From Pelomonas sp. Root1444 (lineage in GTDB: Bacteria > Pseudomonadota > Gammaproteobacteria > Burkholderiales > Burkholderiaceae_C): a stretch of DNA of 49,026 nt. Of this stretch, positions 35,962 to 43,791 are shown in pieces. Both the position numbers and the translations under genes were made by a program. The first letter of the stretch is position 1; each line of letters starts with the position of its first letter. The stretch spans positions 200 through 49,225 of the forward strand of contig NZ_LMFP01000001.1 in NCBI RefSeq assembly GCF_001426885.1, written 5' to 3'. The notes under the pieces are model-generated. The model was not told where the DNA came from. It made no database searches and worked only from the letters and a program-made list of their open reading frames with translations.

Positions 35962-36468
35962 ATGCTCAAACACCTGCTCGCCCCGCTGCGCTGGACGGTC
36001 CGGGTCTTCTTCGCGCTGCTCATCCTCTTCGAGGAATGGGGCTGGGAGCCGCTGCGGCGCGTCTTCGCGCTGATCGCGAAGCTGCCGGTCATCCGGCAGT
36101 TCGAGGCGTTGCTGAAACGCCTGCCGCCGCGCTGGGCCTTTGTCGTGCTGGTGCTGCCCAGCCTGCTGATCCTGCCGGTCAAGCTGCTGGCCGTGTGGCT
36201 GGTGGCCGAGGGCCGCGTGACGCTGGGTATTGCCGTCATCGTCGCGGCCAAGTTGATCGGCACGGCGCTGCTGGCCTGGTTGTTCCAGCTCATCCAGCCC
36301 GCGCTGATGCAGCTGCCGTGGTTCGCCCGCGTGCATGCACGCTGGACCGCCTGGAAGGCCGAGCTGCTGGCCTGGGTGCGCGCCAGCGCCGTGTGGCGCA
36401 CGGCACGGGCCATCAAGCTGCGCGTCAAGCGCCTCTTCAGGCGCGCACGAGAGGTGCCGCCGGCCTGA
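35962..36468 (+). CDS. Small integral membrane protein, last gene of the export operon
   Basis: A 168-aa membrane protein with about three hydrophobic segments (VRVFFALLILF; WAFVVLVLPSLLILPVKLLAVWLV; TLGIAVIVAAKLIGTALLAWLF) and a basic cytosolic C-terminal tail (IKLRVKRLFRRAREV). I do not recognise a named family, though small proteins of this type occur in many proteobacteria. The ATG is 5 bases after the adaptor stop, so it is probably co-transcribed. Its 3' end overlaps the convergent radical SAM gene by 32 bp. A membrane subunit of the export machine is possible; an unrelated gene at the operon end is equally possible. Confidence 0.75.
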   Translation: MLKHLLAPLRWTVRVFFALLILFEEWGWEPLRRVFALIAKLPVIRQFEALLKRLPPRWAFVVLVLPSLLILPVKLLAVWLVAEGRVTLGIAVIVAAKLIGTALLAWLFQLIQPALMQLPWFARVHARWTAWKAELLAWVRASAVWRTARAIKLRVKRLFRRAREVPPA

Positions 36469-37894
36469 ACTGCAGGCGCTGCTCGCGCTGCGCGTCGATC
36501 TCGGCGCGGATGGTCGACAGCTCGGCCTGGCGCTCGTCGCGGTAGAAGAGGTTGTAGGCCTCGAACGGGATGAGCCGGCCGTCGGGCCGGGCGATGTGGA
36601 TGCAGCTCTTCTTCAGCGCGCGGATGTCCAGCGATTGCGCGTCCATGAACTGCACGATGAGCACGCGGAAGACGTCGCGGTAGCTGAGCTGCGGCGCGTC
36701 GATCTTGGGCAGGCAGCACAGTAGCTCGGACAGGCAGTTGGACTGGCTCTCGGGCGAGTGGTTGGTGGAGAACAGCTTGAAGACCGAGGCCTTCAGCGCC
36801 GGGTCGCCCTCGAAGACGATGGTGCTGCGGTCGCCGCTGAGCAGCGTGGCTGCGTCCAGATAGCGCGTCAGCGGTACCAGGCCGTTGGGGCCACGCAGCG
36901 CGTAGGCCATGGCGAGCGTGTCGGGGTTGCAGGGCACCGGCAGCACGTCGGCCAGCGTGAAGATGCCGCTCTGCTCGGCGATGCGGCGGCGCAGTTCGCT
37001 GACGGTCAAGCGATGCTTCGCTGCGTCGTAGGCCTCGACACGGCCGGCGTTCTGGATCGGCTGCAGCGTCACGCCGCGCACGCAGCTGTAGCGCTGGCCG
37101 TGGCGGATCACGTCGCCGATCTCGTCGTCATTGATGCCGCGCTTCACCGTCATGACCAGCGTCGTCGAGATGCCCAGCGCGTCCAGCCGCGCCAGCGCCG
37201 CGTCGTGTGGCCCGCGCAGGTCGGCGCCGCGCAGGTCCATCAGCGCCTCGCGCCTGAGCGAGTCGAACTGCAGGTAGACCTCCAGCCCCGGCGCATAGCC
37301 CGCCAGCCGCTCGGCGAACGCGGCGTCCTGCGCAATGCGCAGGCCATTCGTGTTGACCATCAGGTGCTTGATGGGCCGGGCCTTGGCCGCGTCGAGGATG
37401 TCGAAGAACTGCGGGTGCAGCGTCGGCTCGCCGCCGGAGATCTGCACGACGTCGGCCTCGCCCTCGCTGGCGACGACGGCGTCCAGCATCGCGATGACTT
37501 CTCCCATCGTGCGGTGCGACAGCCGCTCCGGCCCCGAACCCGCGTAGCAGGTCGGGCAGCGTAGGTTGCAGTGGTCGCTGATCTCGATGAGGGACAGGCA
37601 GCTGTGCTGCATGTGATCGGGGCACAGGCCGCAGTCGTAGGGGCAGCCGTACTTCATCGGCGTGGCAAAGCGCTGCGGCATCTCGGGCGGCTTGACGAAG
37701 ACCTCGCGGCATTGGCGGTAGTAGCCGGCGTCGTCGCTGACGAGCACCCGCTCGGTGCCGTGGGCGGGACACCACTTGTCCATGTAGACCCTATCGTCCT
37801 TGATGACGATCTTGGCTTCTACGGGGCGCAGGCAGGTCGTGCAGACCGACTGCGTCGTGTCGTAGAACAGGTAGGGGCGGACCTTGCGTGTCAT
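36437..37894 (-). CDS. Radical SAM enzyme, tetraether/membrane-spanning lipid synthase-like
   Basis: A 485-aa radical SAM protein. Cysteine layout: C18-x2-C21 with C42 (WCPAHG) forming a rubredoxin-like site; C84-P-Y-D-C88-G-L-C91 and C99 as an additional iron-sulfur site; C109-N-L-R-C113-P-T-C116 as the radical SAM CX3CX2C motif; and further C-terminal cysteines (SNCLSELLCC). This resembles the archaeal tetraether lipid synthase (Tes) family and its bacterial relatives, which join lipid chain ends. The resemblance is recalled from motif layout, not searched; another rSAM chemistry is possible. The ATG overlaps the stop of the Lgt-like gene (ATGA), fixing the start. Its neighbours, an Lgt-like protein and a PlsC-type acyltransferase, support a lipid substrate. 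Confidence 0.8.
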   Translation of the reverse strand: MTRKVRPYLFYDTTQSVCTTCLRPVEAKIVIKDDRVYMDKWCPAHGTERVLVSDDAGYYRQCREVFVKPPEMPQRFATPMKYGCPYDCGLCPDHMQHSCLSLIEISDHCNLRCPTCYAGSGPERLSHRTMGEVIAMLDAVVASEGEADVVQISGGEPTLHPQFFDILDAAKARPIKHLMVNTNGLRIAQDAAFAERLAGYAPGLEVYLQFDSLRREALMDLRGADLRGPHDAALARLDALGISTTLVMTVKRGINDDEIGDVIRHGQRYSCVRGVTLQPIQNAGRVEAYDAAKHRLTVSELRRRIAEQSGIFTLADVLPVPCNPDTLAMAYALRGPNGLVPLTRYLDAATLLSGDRSTIVFEGDPALKASVFKLFSTNHSPESQSNCLSELLCCLPKIDAPQLSYRDVFRVLIVQFMDAQSLDIRALKKSCIHIARPDGRLIPFEAYNLFYRDERQAELSTIRAEIDAQREQRLQFRPAAPLVRA

Positions 37895-38634
37895 GGCGTG
37901 GCCAATCGAGGTGGGCGGCGCCAGGCGCGCAGCACGAGGGGCGTGTAGGTGGCCAGCGCGACGAGGCAGGTCCACTGGATGCCCGACAGGCCCAGCGGAT
38001 AAGCGACCGGCACGGGCTTGAGGAACTCGACGGCGAAGCGCCACAGCAGGTAGGCGCTCAGGAACAGCTTGAACGCCAGGCCCGGCGTGGGCAGGCGGGC
38101 GCGGTGCAGCGCCAGGCCCAGCGGCAGCACCACGGCGATCTCGTAGAGCTGCGTCGGGTGGCGCGCAACGCCGTCGCCGAAGTCCACGCCCCAAGGCAGC
38201 GAAGTCGGCAGGCCGTAGGTGTCGTCATGCAGGCCGGCGAGAAAGCAGCCCACGCGGCCGATGCAGAGGCCGATGGCGATGGGCAGTACCATCGCGTCGC
38301 CGGTGCTGCGGGTCTGGCCGGTCAGCTTCTTGGCGATCTCCACGCCTATCAGTCCGCCGAGCAGGCCGCCGACGATGCTCTGCCCCGGGAACATCAGCGC
38401 CCCGCCGCGCCACATGGTCAGTGCCACGTCCGGCCGCTCGATGAGGAAGACGAGCTTGTTGCCGATGGCTGCGCCGATCAGCAAGCCCACCAGCAGGCCG
38501 AAGTTGCCCGGCGCCAGTGCGCCGCCGCGCTGCTGCTGCCGCATCGCGCGCCGCCACAACGCCGCGCCGACGGCCATGCCGGCGTAGGCAAAGGCCGTGT
38601 GGACCCAGGCGGCGGTGGTGGCGTCGGTGATCAA
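37891..38634 (-). CDS. Lgt-like membrane protein (prolipoprotein diacylglyceryl transferase family)
   Basis: A 247-aa polytopic protein. Lgt-like segments: GQSIVGGLLGG (85-94), IGRVGCFLAG (125-134), RHPTQLYE (158-165) and WRFAVEFLKP (198-207). Compared with E. coli Lgt as I recall it, the arginines matching R143 (R127) and R239 (R199) are kept, but the position of H103 in SFHGG is Val (V88) and that of N146 is Cys (C130). It is therefore probably a paralogue with a changed reaction rather than the housekeeping lipoprotein enzyme. The start is TTG at 38634, overlapping the upstream stop; the frame before it shows no family similarity, and the next Met is 19 residues in and would remove a conserved-looking helix. 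It is coupled to the rSAM gene by ATGA. Confidence 0.8.
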   Translation of the reverse strand: MITDATTAAWVHTAFAYAGMAVGAALWRRAMRQQQRGGALAPGNFGLLVGLLIGAAIGNKLVFLIERPDVALTMWRGGALMFPGQSIVGGLLGGLIGVEIAKKLTGQTRSTGDAMVLPIAIGLCIGRVGCFLAGLHDDTYGLPTSLPWGVDFGDGVARHPTQLYEIAVVLPLGLALHRARLPTPGLAFKLFLSAYLLWRFAVEFLKPVPVAYPLGLSGIQWTCLVALATYTPLVLRAWRRPPRLATP

Positions 38635-38888
38635 GCGTCGCGCTTGAGCATGCGCGACAGCTTGCGCGCGCAGAGCCAGGTGAGCATGCCGCCGATCAGC
38701 AGGCTGGGCACGGAGATGATGAGGAAGGCGCCCGAGTAGTTCTCGACGCGGCTGGAGAACATGTCGGGCAGCGTCATCACCGTGAACGCCGCGCCACACA
38801 GGCCCGCGAGGCCGAAGCCCAGCGTGGCGACGATCAGCAGGCTGATGAGCACCATCCGGCCGAAAGAGGTTTGGGCATCCGTGCTCAT
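38631..38888 (-). CDS. Small two-helix membrane protein
   Basis: An 85-aa protein with two hydrophobic helices (VLISLLIVATLGFGLAGLCGAAF and SGAFLIISVPSLLIGGMLTWLCA) and a basic C-terminal tail. I recognise no family. It overlaps the acyltransferase gene at its start (ATGA) and the Lgt-like gene at its end (TTGA), so it is firmly part of the operon and probably a membrane partner of one of these enzymes. Confidence 0.8.
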   Translation of the reverse strand: MSTDAQTSFGRMVLISLLIVATLGFGLAGLCGAAFTVMTLPDMFSSRVENYSGAFLIISVPSLLIGGMLTWLCARKLSRMLKRDA

Positions 38889-40783
38889 GCCACCGCTCCG
38901 CTCAACAGCGCCTGCACGCGTGTCTTGAGGCCATCTGGGGACACGGCCGTCGTCGGCAGCGCTTCACCGACGTTCAAGGACACCCGGCTCCAGAACCCGC
39001 GCCGCAGCGGCTTCGCCATCGCCTTGCCACCCTCGACGCGCGAGAAATAGCTGCCCCACAGATTGCCCAGCGCCATCGGGATGACGGGCACGTCGGGCAT
39101 GCCGTCGATGAGCTTCATGACGCCGCCCTTGAACGGCTGCAGTTCGCCGTCGCGCGTGATGCCGCCCTCCGGGAAGATGCAGACCATCTCGCCGTCGGCC
39201 AGCACGGCGCGGGCGGCGGTGAAGGCGGCTTCATAAGTCGCCGGGTCGGTCTTGGCCGGTGCGATGGGGATGGCCTTGGCGAGCCTGAACATCCAGCCCA
39301 GCACCGGCGTCTTGAAGATCTGGTGGTCCATCAGGAAGCGGATGGGCCGCGGGCTGGCGGCCATCAGCAGCACGGCGTCGACGAAAGAGACGTGGTTGCA
39401 GACCAGCACCGCCGGGCCGGTGGTGGGGATGCGCTCGTCGTTGACGATGCGAAAGCGGTAGACCAGCCGCGTCAGCACGAAGGCGACGAAGCGCAGCAGG
39501 TACTCCGGCACGATGAGGAAGATGTAGAACGCCACGACCGCGTTGGCGATGCCGACGGCCAGGAAGATCTGCGGGATGCTCAGGCCCGCGCTCAGCATGA
39601 CGCCGGCGATGACGCTGCTCGCGATCATGAACAGCGCGTTCAGGATGTTGTTGGCCGCGATGATGCGCGCCCGGTGCGTGGGCTGGGCGCGCAGCTGGAT
39701 CAGCGCGTACATCGGCACGCTGTACAGGCCCGCGAACAGCGCCAGCAGCGTCAGGTCGGCCAGCACGCGCCAGTGCGCCGGCACGCTGAGGAAGGCGCCG
39801 ACGCTGTACGGCGCGCTTGCGGCCAAGCCGCTGGCGGCGAAGTAGAGGTCGATGGCGAACACGCTCATGCCGATGGCGCCCAGCGGCACCAGGCCGATCT
39901 CGACATGCCGCTTGCTCAGCATCTCGCACATCAGCGAGCCGATGCCGATGCCGATGGAGAACACCGCCAGCAGCAGCGACGCGACCTGCGGGCTGCCGTG
40001 CAGCACTTCCTTGGCGAAGGCCGGGAAGTTGCTGAGGAACACCGCGCCGAAGAACCACATCCACGAGATGCCCAAGAGGGACCGGAACACGGCCAGGCCT
40101 TCATGCGCCAGCTTGAGGTTGCGCCAGGTCTCGGTGATGGGGTTCCAGTTGATGACGAGATCAGGGTCGGTCGACGGGCTGGGCGGAATCGCTTGCGCGG
40201 TGGCGCGGCCCAGCACGGCGAGTGCCAGGCAGGCCCAGGCCACATGCTGCGGCCCGACGACCGGCGTGTCGACCAGGATGCCGCCCGCCAGCTGGCCCAG
40301 CAGGATGGCCACGAAGGTGCCCATCTCCACCATGCCGTTGCCGCCGGTCAGCTCGCGCTCGCTGAGCTGCTGCGGCATGTAGGCGTACTTGACCGGGCCG
40401 AACAGCGTGGAGTGCAGCCCCATCAGGAACACGCACAGCAGCAGCACCGGCACGTTGGCCGTGTAGAAGCCCCAGCCGGCGATGGCCATGATGGCGATCT
40501 CCAGGCTCTTCACCAGCTGCATCAGCCGGGCCTTGTCGTGCTTGTCGGCGAGCTGGCCACTGGTGGCCGAGAACAGCACATAGGGCAGGATGAACAGCGC
40601 GCCGATGACCAGGCCGGCGTGGCTGGGCGGCAGCCATTCCAGCTGCAGCTGGTAGGTGATCATCAGCGTGAACGCGAACTTGAAGACGTTGTCGTTCGCG
40701 GCGCCGAGGAACTGCGTCCAGAAGAAGGGCGCGAAGCGGCGCTGGCCCAGCAGGGCGAACTGATTGGGATGCTCGGTGCTCAT
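38885..40783 (-). CDS. Fused MFS lysophospholipid transporter (LplT-like) and PlsC-type acyltransferase
   Basis: A 632-aa fusion. The N-terminal two thirds is a 12-helix MFS transporter of the LplT type (RFAPFFWTQFLGAANDNVFKF, ADKHDKARLM). The C-terminal third is a 1-acylglycerol-phosphate acyltransferase with the H-x4-D motif (NHVSFVD), FPEGGITRDG and a PVIPMAL segment. LplT flips lysophospholipids inward and the acyltransferase re-acylates them; in the related Aas system an AMP-ligase domain is also attached, which is absent here. It would act at the inner membrane in phospholipid repair or remodelling. The start ATG overlaps the upstream DUF2145-like stop (ATGA). Confidence 0.9.
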   Translation of the reverse strand: MSTEHPNQFALLGQRRFAPFFWTQFLGAANDNVFKFAFTLMITYQLQLEWLPPSHAGLVIGALFILPYVLFSATSGQLADKHDKARLMQLVKSLEIAIMAIAGWGFYTANVPVLLLCVFLMGLHSTLFGPVKYAYMPQQLSERELTGGNGMVEMGTFVAILLGQLAGGILVDTPVVGPQHVAWACLALAVLGRATAQAIPPSPSTDPDLVINWNPITETWRNLKLAHEGLAVFRSLLGISWMWFFGAVFLSNFPAFAKEVLHGSPQVASLLLAVFSIGIGIGSLMCEMLSKRHVEIGLVPLGAIGMSVFAIDLYFAASGLAASAPYSVGAFLSVPAHWRVLADLTLLALFAGLYSVPMYALIQLRAQPTHRARIIAANNILNALFMIASSVIAGVMLSAGLSIPQIFLAVGIANAVVAFYIFLIVPEYLLRFVAFVLTRLVYRFRIVNDERIPTTGPAVLVCNHVSFVDAVLLMAASPRPIRFLMDHQIFKTPVLGWMFRLAKAIPIAPAKTDPATYEAAFTAARAVLADGEMVCIFPEGGITRDGELQPFKGGVMKLIDGMPDVPVIPMALGNLWGSYFSRVEGGKAMAKPLRRGFWSRVSLNVGEALPTTAVSPDGLKTRVQALLSGAVA

Positions 40784-41562
40784 TGCTGGACGAGTTGTGA
40801 GGGTTGCGAAAGGCCGGCGCGCGGCAGCCAGGCGAACATCGAGTCCACGGTGACCGTGTCGATGTGCCGGGTCATGCGCCGCGCGGTCGGATGATCGTCG
40901 AAGGCGATGTTGGCCTGCGTCAGCCGGCCGCCCAGCCGCTCCAGCGCGGACAGGCGCAGGTCGGTGGGCTGGTAGCCCTGGGCCTTCAGCCAGGCCTGGG
41001 CGTCGCGGCGGCTGTTGACGTTGGGCGCGGCGGCGGCCGCCAGCGTTTCGAGCACCCATTGGTTGCTTTGCTGGTAGGTCGTCGCGAACGGGTAGGCCAC
41101 CATGCTGTAGCGGCGCTCGTTCAGCCGCGCGACGCGGGCGTTGTCGGCCAGCACGGGCAGCAGCGCCTGCTGCAGCTCGGGCTTGAGCACGACGAAGGCG
41201 GCGTCGTAGCGGTGCGGGCGGTCCAGGAAGAACTCGCCCAGGCCTTGTCGGTACAGCGCCGCGTGGTCGGTGCCGCAGTGGTTGAGCTTGTGCATCACGC
41301 GCCAGACCGATGGTTGCTGGTGGGTGTCCTTGTAGACAAAGCCCAGGTGCGACCACTGCAGGCCGTACTTGCTGAGGTCCTGCCCCGCGCGGGCCAGGAT
41401 GGCGACCTGGGCGCCGCTCGCGTCCAGCTGCCGTGCGGCGGCCTGCGCCAGGCTCAGCCCCTGCTCGACCTGCTGCGTCGTCTGCGCCTTCTCCTCGCAG
41501 GGGCGGCCGGCGTGGGCGGCCGTAGTTGCGGCCAGCAGCACCAGCGCGGCGGCGCGCCTCAC
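40780..41562 (-). CDS. Secreted DUF2145-like protein
   Basis: A 260-aa exported protein with signal peptide MRRAAALVLLAATTAAHA. The body matches my recollection of the DUF2145 family. Motifs WSHLGFVYKD and NHCGTDHAALYRQGLGEFF place a His and a Cys in an order reminiscent of permuted NlpC/P60-like papain folds, so a hydrolase or acyltransferase activity is possible (inference). The start is GTG, overlapping the stop of the upstream 140-aa gene (GTGA); its stop overlaps the LplT-PlsC start. Location is the periplasm. Confidence 0.8.
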   Translation of the reverse strand: MRRAAALVLLAATTAAHAGRPCEEKAQTTQQVEQGLSLAQAAARQLDASGAQVAILARAGQDLSKYGLQWSHLGFVYKDTHQQPSVWRVMHKLNHCGTDHAALYRQGLGEFFLDRPHRYDAAFVVLKPELQQALLPVLADNARVARLNERRYSMVAYPFATTYQQSNQWVLETLAAAAAPNVNSRRDAQAWLKAQGYQPTDLRLSALERLGGRLTQANIAFDDHPTARRMTRHIDTVTVDSMFAWLPRAGLSQPSQLVQQ

Positions 41563-41981
41563 CGCGTGACCTGCTCGTTGTGCAGCAGCGCCTTGCCGAT
41601 CTCGTTCGGGATGAAGGCGATGACCTCGCCGGCCACCGACAGCACCGTGCCCGCACCGATGACGCTGACCGCCACCGCCGCGCCGGTGGACACGACCACG
41701 CCCTTGGCAAGCTGGCCGGACGTGCGCAGACTGATGCGGGCACCGTCCGACGCGCGCTCCAGCACCCAGACCGTGACGCCGCCGACGACCTCGACGCTGA
41801 CGACCACCAGCGTCACGCCGGCCGACAGGATGGCCGAGGGCGCCACGCTGAGCGCCGCGCCGGTGGCGCTGACGGCCACGACGGAAATCGCCACCGGCGC
41901 CACGGAGATCGCGCTGAGTTCGGATTGCGCGTGTGCCGAGAGGGCCAGCGACAGCGCGAGGGCGGCAAGCAGGGGTTTCAT
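41559..41981 (-). CDS. Val/Ala/Ser-rich secreted small protein
   Basis: A 140-aa protein with signal peptide MKPLLAALALSLALSAHA-QS, followed by low-complexity Val/Ala/Ser-rich sequence (SVAPVAISVVAVSATGAALSV) that would form hydrophobic helices or strands, then a more ordinary tail ending EQVTR. No family is recognised. An AAGGA ribosome-binding site 8 bases upstream supports the ATG. It is joined by GTGA to the DUF2145-like gene, so it probably works with it in the periplasm or envelope. Confidence 0.78.
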   Translation of the reverse strand: MKPLLAALALSLALSAHAQSELSAISVAPVAISVVAVSATGAALSVAPSAILSAGVTLVVVSVEVVGGVTVWVLERASDGARISLRTSGQLAKGVVVSTGAAVAVSVIGAGTVLSVAGEVIAFIPNEIGKALLHNEQVTR

Positions 41982-41989
41982 GGGGTGGG

Positions 41990-41994
41990 TCCTT
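41990..41994 (-). promoter_or_regulatory. Ribosome-binding site of the 140-aa secreted protein
   Basis: AAGGA on the minus strand with 8-base spacing to the ATG at 41981. It lies between the upstream YiaA-like stop and this start, and decides the start against longer readings. Confidence 0.7.
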
Positions 41995-41995
41995 T

Positions 41996-42460
41996 TCACA
42001 GCGTTTCGGTGTCGCCGGCCATCGCGTCGCGGCGGCCTTGCATGCGGGCTTCCATCAGGTCGGCCTCGTGCGCGTCGCGCAGCATCTTGGCCAGCGTGAA
42101 GACGTTTGAAATGAGGTACAGCCAGCAGACGCCCAGGTAGGCCTTCCACACCGGCTGTATCTCCATGCGCCACAGGCCCCAGCCCGTCAGGCCCATGGCC
42201 AGCACGAAGCCGGCCCACACGACGACGCGCCACATGGGGGTGTCGACCTGGCGGCCCTGGTTGTCGCGGATGAACTTGGCCAGCGCGAACGCCGTGGACA
42301 GGCAGAACACATAGCCCATCACCATGAAGGCGCGGTCCAGATCCTGCCCCGGCAGCCAGGCCAGGCCGGAGGCGCACAGCAGCACGCTGATGCCGAACGA
42401 GACCCAGACCTGCAGGCGCCAGGCGCTGGTGTCGCGACGGATGGTCATTGGGGAAGGCAT
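41996..42460 (-). CDS. YiaA/YiaB-family inner-membrane protein
   Basis: A 154-aa membrane protein with about four hydrophobic helices arranged as two hairpins (WVSFGISVLLCASGLAWLPG, MVMGYVFCLSTAFALAKFIRDN, VVVWAGFVLAMGLTGWGLW, YLGVCWLYLISNVFTLAKMLRD). The repeated FxLAKxxRD motif after each second helix is the YiaAB two-helix-domain signature. Function of the family is unknown. The start at MPSPM (42460) has an AGGGAG ribosome-binding site and is preferred to the Met four codons later. It appears to be the first gene of the lipid-related operon, which continues 14 bases later. Confidence 0.85.
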   Translation of the reverse strand: MPSPMTIRRDTSAWRLQVWVSFGISVLLCASGLAWLPGQDLDRAFMVMGYVFCLSTAFALAKFIRDNQGRQVDTPMWRVVVWAGFVLAMGLTGWGLWRMEIQPVWKAYLGVCWLYLISNVFTLAKMLRDAHEADLMEARMQGRRDAMAGDTETL

Positions 42461-42468
42461 CTCAAGAA

Positions 42469-42474
42469 CTCCCT
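42469..42474 (-). promoter_or_regulatory. Ribosome-binding site of the YiaA-like gene
   Basis: AGGGAG on the minus strand, 8 bases before the ATG at 42460. It selects that ATG over the in-frame ATG at 42448. Confidence 0.7.
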
Positions 42475-42519
42475 GTGGTTTGGAATGGCCGCGATCTTGC
42501 GTGAAGCGGCCGGTGTCGG

Positions 42520-42539
42520 CCTCGGGAATAGTTCCGAGG
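42520..42539 (-). terminator. Small hairpin between amidohydrolase and YiaA-like genes
   Basis: CCTCGG (42520-42525) pairs with CCGAGG (42534-42539) around an 8-base loop, 28 bases past the amidohydrolase stop. There is no T tract. It could end amidohydrolase transcription or lie in the leader of the seven-gene operon. Confidence 0.3.
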
Positions 42540-42567
42540 CGCGTGGCAAGCGCCGAAAGGTAGCGCT

Positions 42568-43791
42568 TCATGACACCGACGGGCGTTGGAAGTGCGCCCG
42601 GGTGGCAAAGACGGCCGGTGACAGGCGCGCGCCGCGCCACCGGGCCAGGCGCTTGAGGGCCAGGTCGAACAGCAGCGGGTTGTGCTCGCGCAGGGCATCC
42701 AGCGCGGGCGCATCGGCGGCGTCCAGTAGGCCGGCGCTGACGAGGACAGGCAGGCGCACCGCGGCGGGGATGCCCGGCAGCGGGTAGTCCGAACCGTGCA
42801 GCAGGCGCGGATGCCAGTCCTGGCGCGTGAGCAGCGTGCGGCCCACGTCGGGATGGCGGTTGGTCTGCAGCGCGACGGAGATGTCGCCCAGCAGCCGGCC
42901 GTCCCAGTCCTCGTCCATCAACCGGGTGAACAGCGAGAAGGCCGGCGTCTCGCGGGGACGTTTCTGGTCCAGGTCCAGCGCGTTGCCCAGGGACGCGCAA
43001 TGCGCGATGACCACGCGCACGCCGTGTTCGAGCGCCGAGCGCACCAGCAGCGGGTTGCCCAGCTCGTCGCGGCCGGCGCCGGGCACGGCGCGCTCCTCGC
43101 CGCAATGCACGATGACGGGCAGGCGCGCGGCGGCCAGGCGGTCGTAGAAGGGTCGCAGCCTGGCATCGCGCAGGTCGATGTTCATGCTGGACGGCAGCCA
43201 CTTCAGGGCGACGGCGCCGCCGGCCAATGCCGCGTCCAGTCGCGCCAGCGCATCGGGCCGGTAGGGGTGGATGGACGCCACCCAGGCGAAGCGCTGCGCG
43301 TGCTCGGCGGCGATGCGGGCCGCATAGGCGTCGGGCACATGGAAGGTGGTGTGCGCGGCATGCGGTCGGCCGGCGCTGTCGCAGGCGTGGTCGAAGGCGA
43401 ACAGCATCCAGCGTGCGCCTTGCGGGAAATCGGCGGCCAGTGCGCACAGGCGCTCGACATAGGCGCGGTCCACGCTGGGCGCATCGGCCGGCACGCAGGC
43501 GGCGTTCAGGATGAAGCGCTTGCGCAGCATCTCCATCGGGTGCCACCACTGGCTGAGCTGCGCGTTGACCGTGCAGCCCGAGCCGGAGTCGCCGGTGCCC
43601 AGCAGGTGGGTGTGCACGTCCCAGAGCTGCTGTGGATCAAGGCCAGCGAAGGTGCGCTCGACGAGCGGCCGCAGCGGCTCCGGCAGCCCGCCGCGGCAGG
43701 GGTTGAGCAGGCCGGCGCGGGCCGGGCCGGCGAGGGAGGTGAACAGGCCGGCGGCTGCGCCGCAGCACAGCAGATGGCGTCGGGTCAACAT
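42568..43791 (-). CDS. Tat-exported amidohydrolase (Amidohydro_2-like)
   Basis: A 407-aa metal-dependent hydrolase of TIM-barrel type. The N terminus MLTRRHLLCCGAAAGLF with cleavage near ARA is a twin-arginine-like signal, so the enzyme folds with its metal in the cytoplasm and is exported to the periplasm. Metal-site motifs: DVHTH (H60, H62), PVIVHCGEE, VVIAHCAS and HGSDYPLPG. These fit the Amidohydro_2 group (decarboxylases and lactone hydrolases), but the substrate cannot be read from sequence. It is divergent from the XRE regulator gene, which may control it. Confidence 0.85.
   Translation of the reverse strand: MLTRRHLLCCGAAAGLFTSLAGPARAGLLNPCRGGLPEPLRPLVERTFAGLDPQQLWDVHTHLLGTGDSGSGCTVNAQLSQWWHPMEMLRKRFILNAACVPADAPSVDRAYVERLCALAADFPQGARWMLFAFDHACDSAGRPHAAHTTFHVPDAYAARIAAEHAQRFAWVASIHPYRPDALARLDAALAGGAVALKWLPSSMNIDLRDARLRPFYDRLAAARLPVIVHCGEERAVPGAGRDELGNPLLVRSALEHGVRVVIAHCASLGNALDLDQKRPRETPAFSLFTRLMDEDWDGRLLGDISVALQTNRHPDVGRTLLTRQDWHPRLLHGSDYPLPGIPAAVRLPVLVSAGLLDAADAPALDALREHNPLLFDLALKRLARWRGARLSPAVFATRAHFQRPSVS

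Noticed and set aside
36474-37564. + strand open frame opposite the radical SAM gene
   Set aside because: Antisense to clear cysteine motifs; its translation has no motif and is Arg/Gln/Val-rich.
39323-40894. Long + strand frame opposite the LplT-PlsC fusion
   Set aside because: His/Asp/Gln-rich antisense shadow with no start signal or domain.
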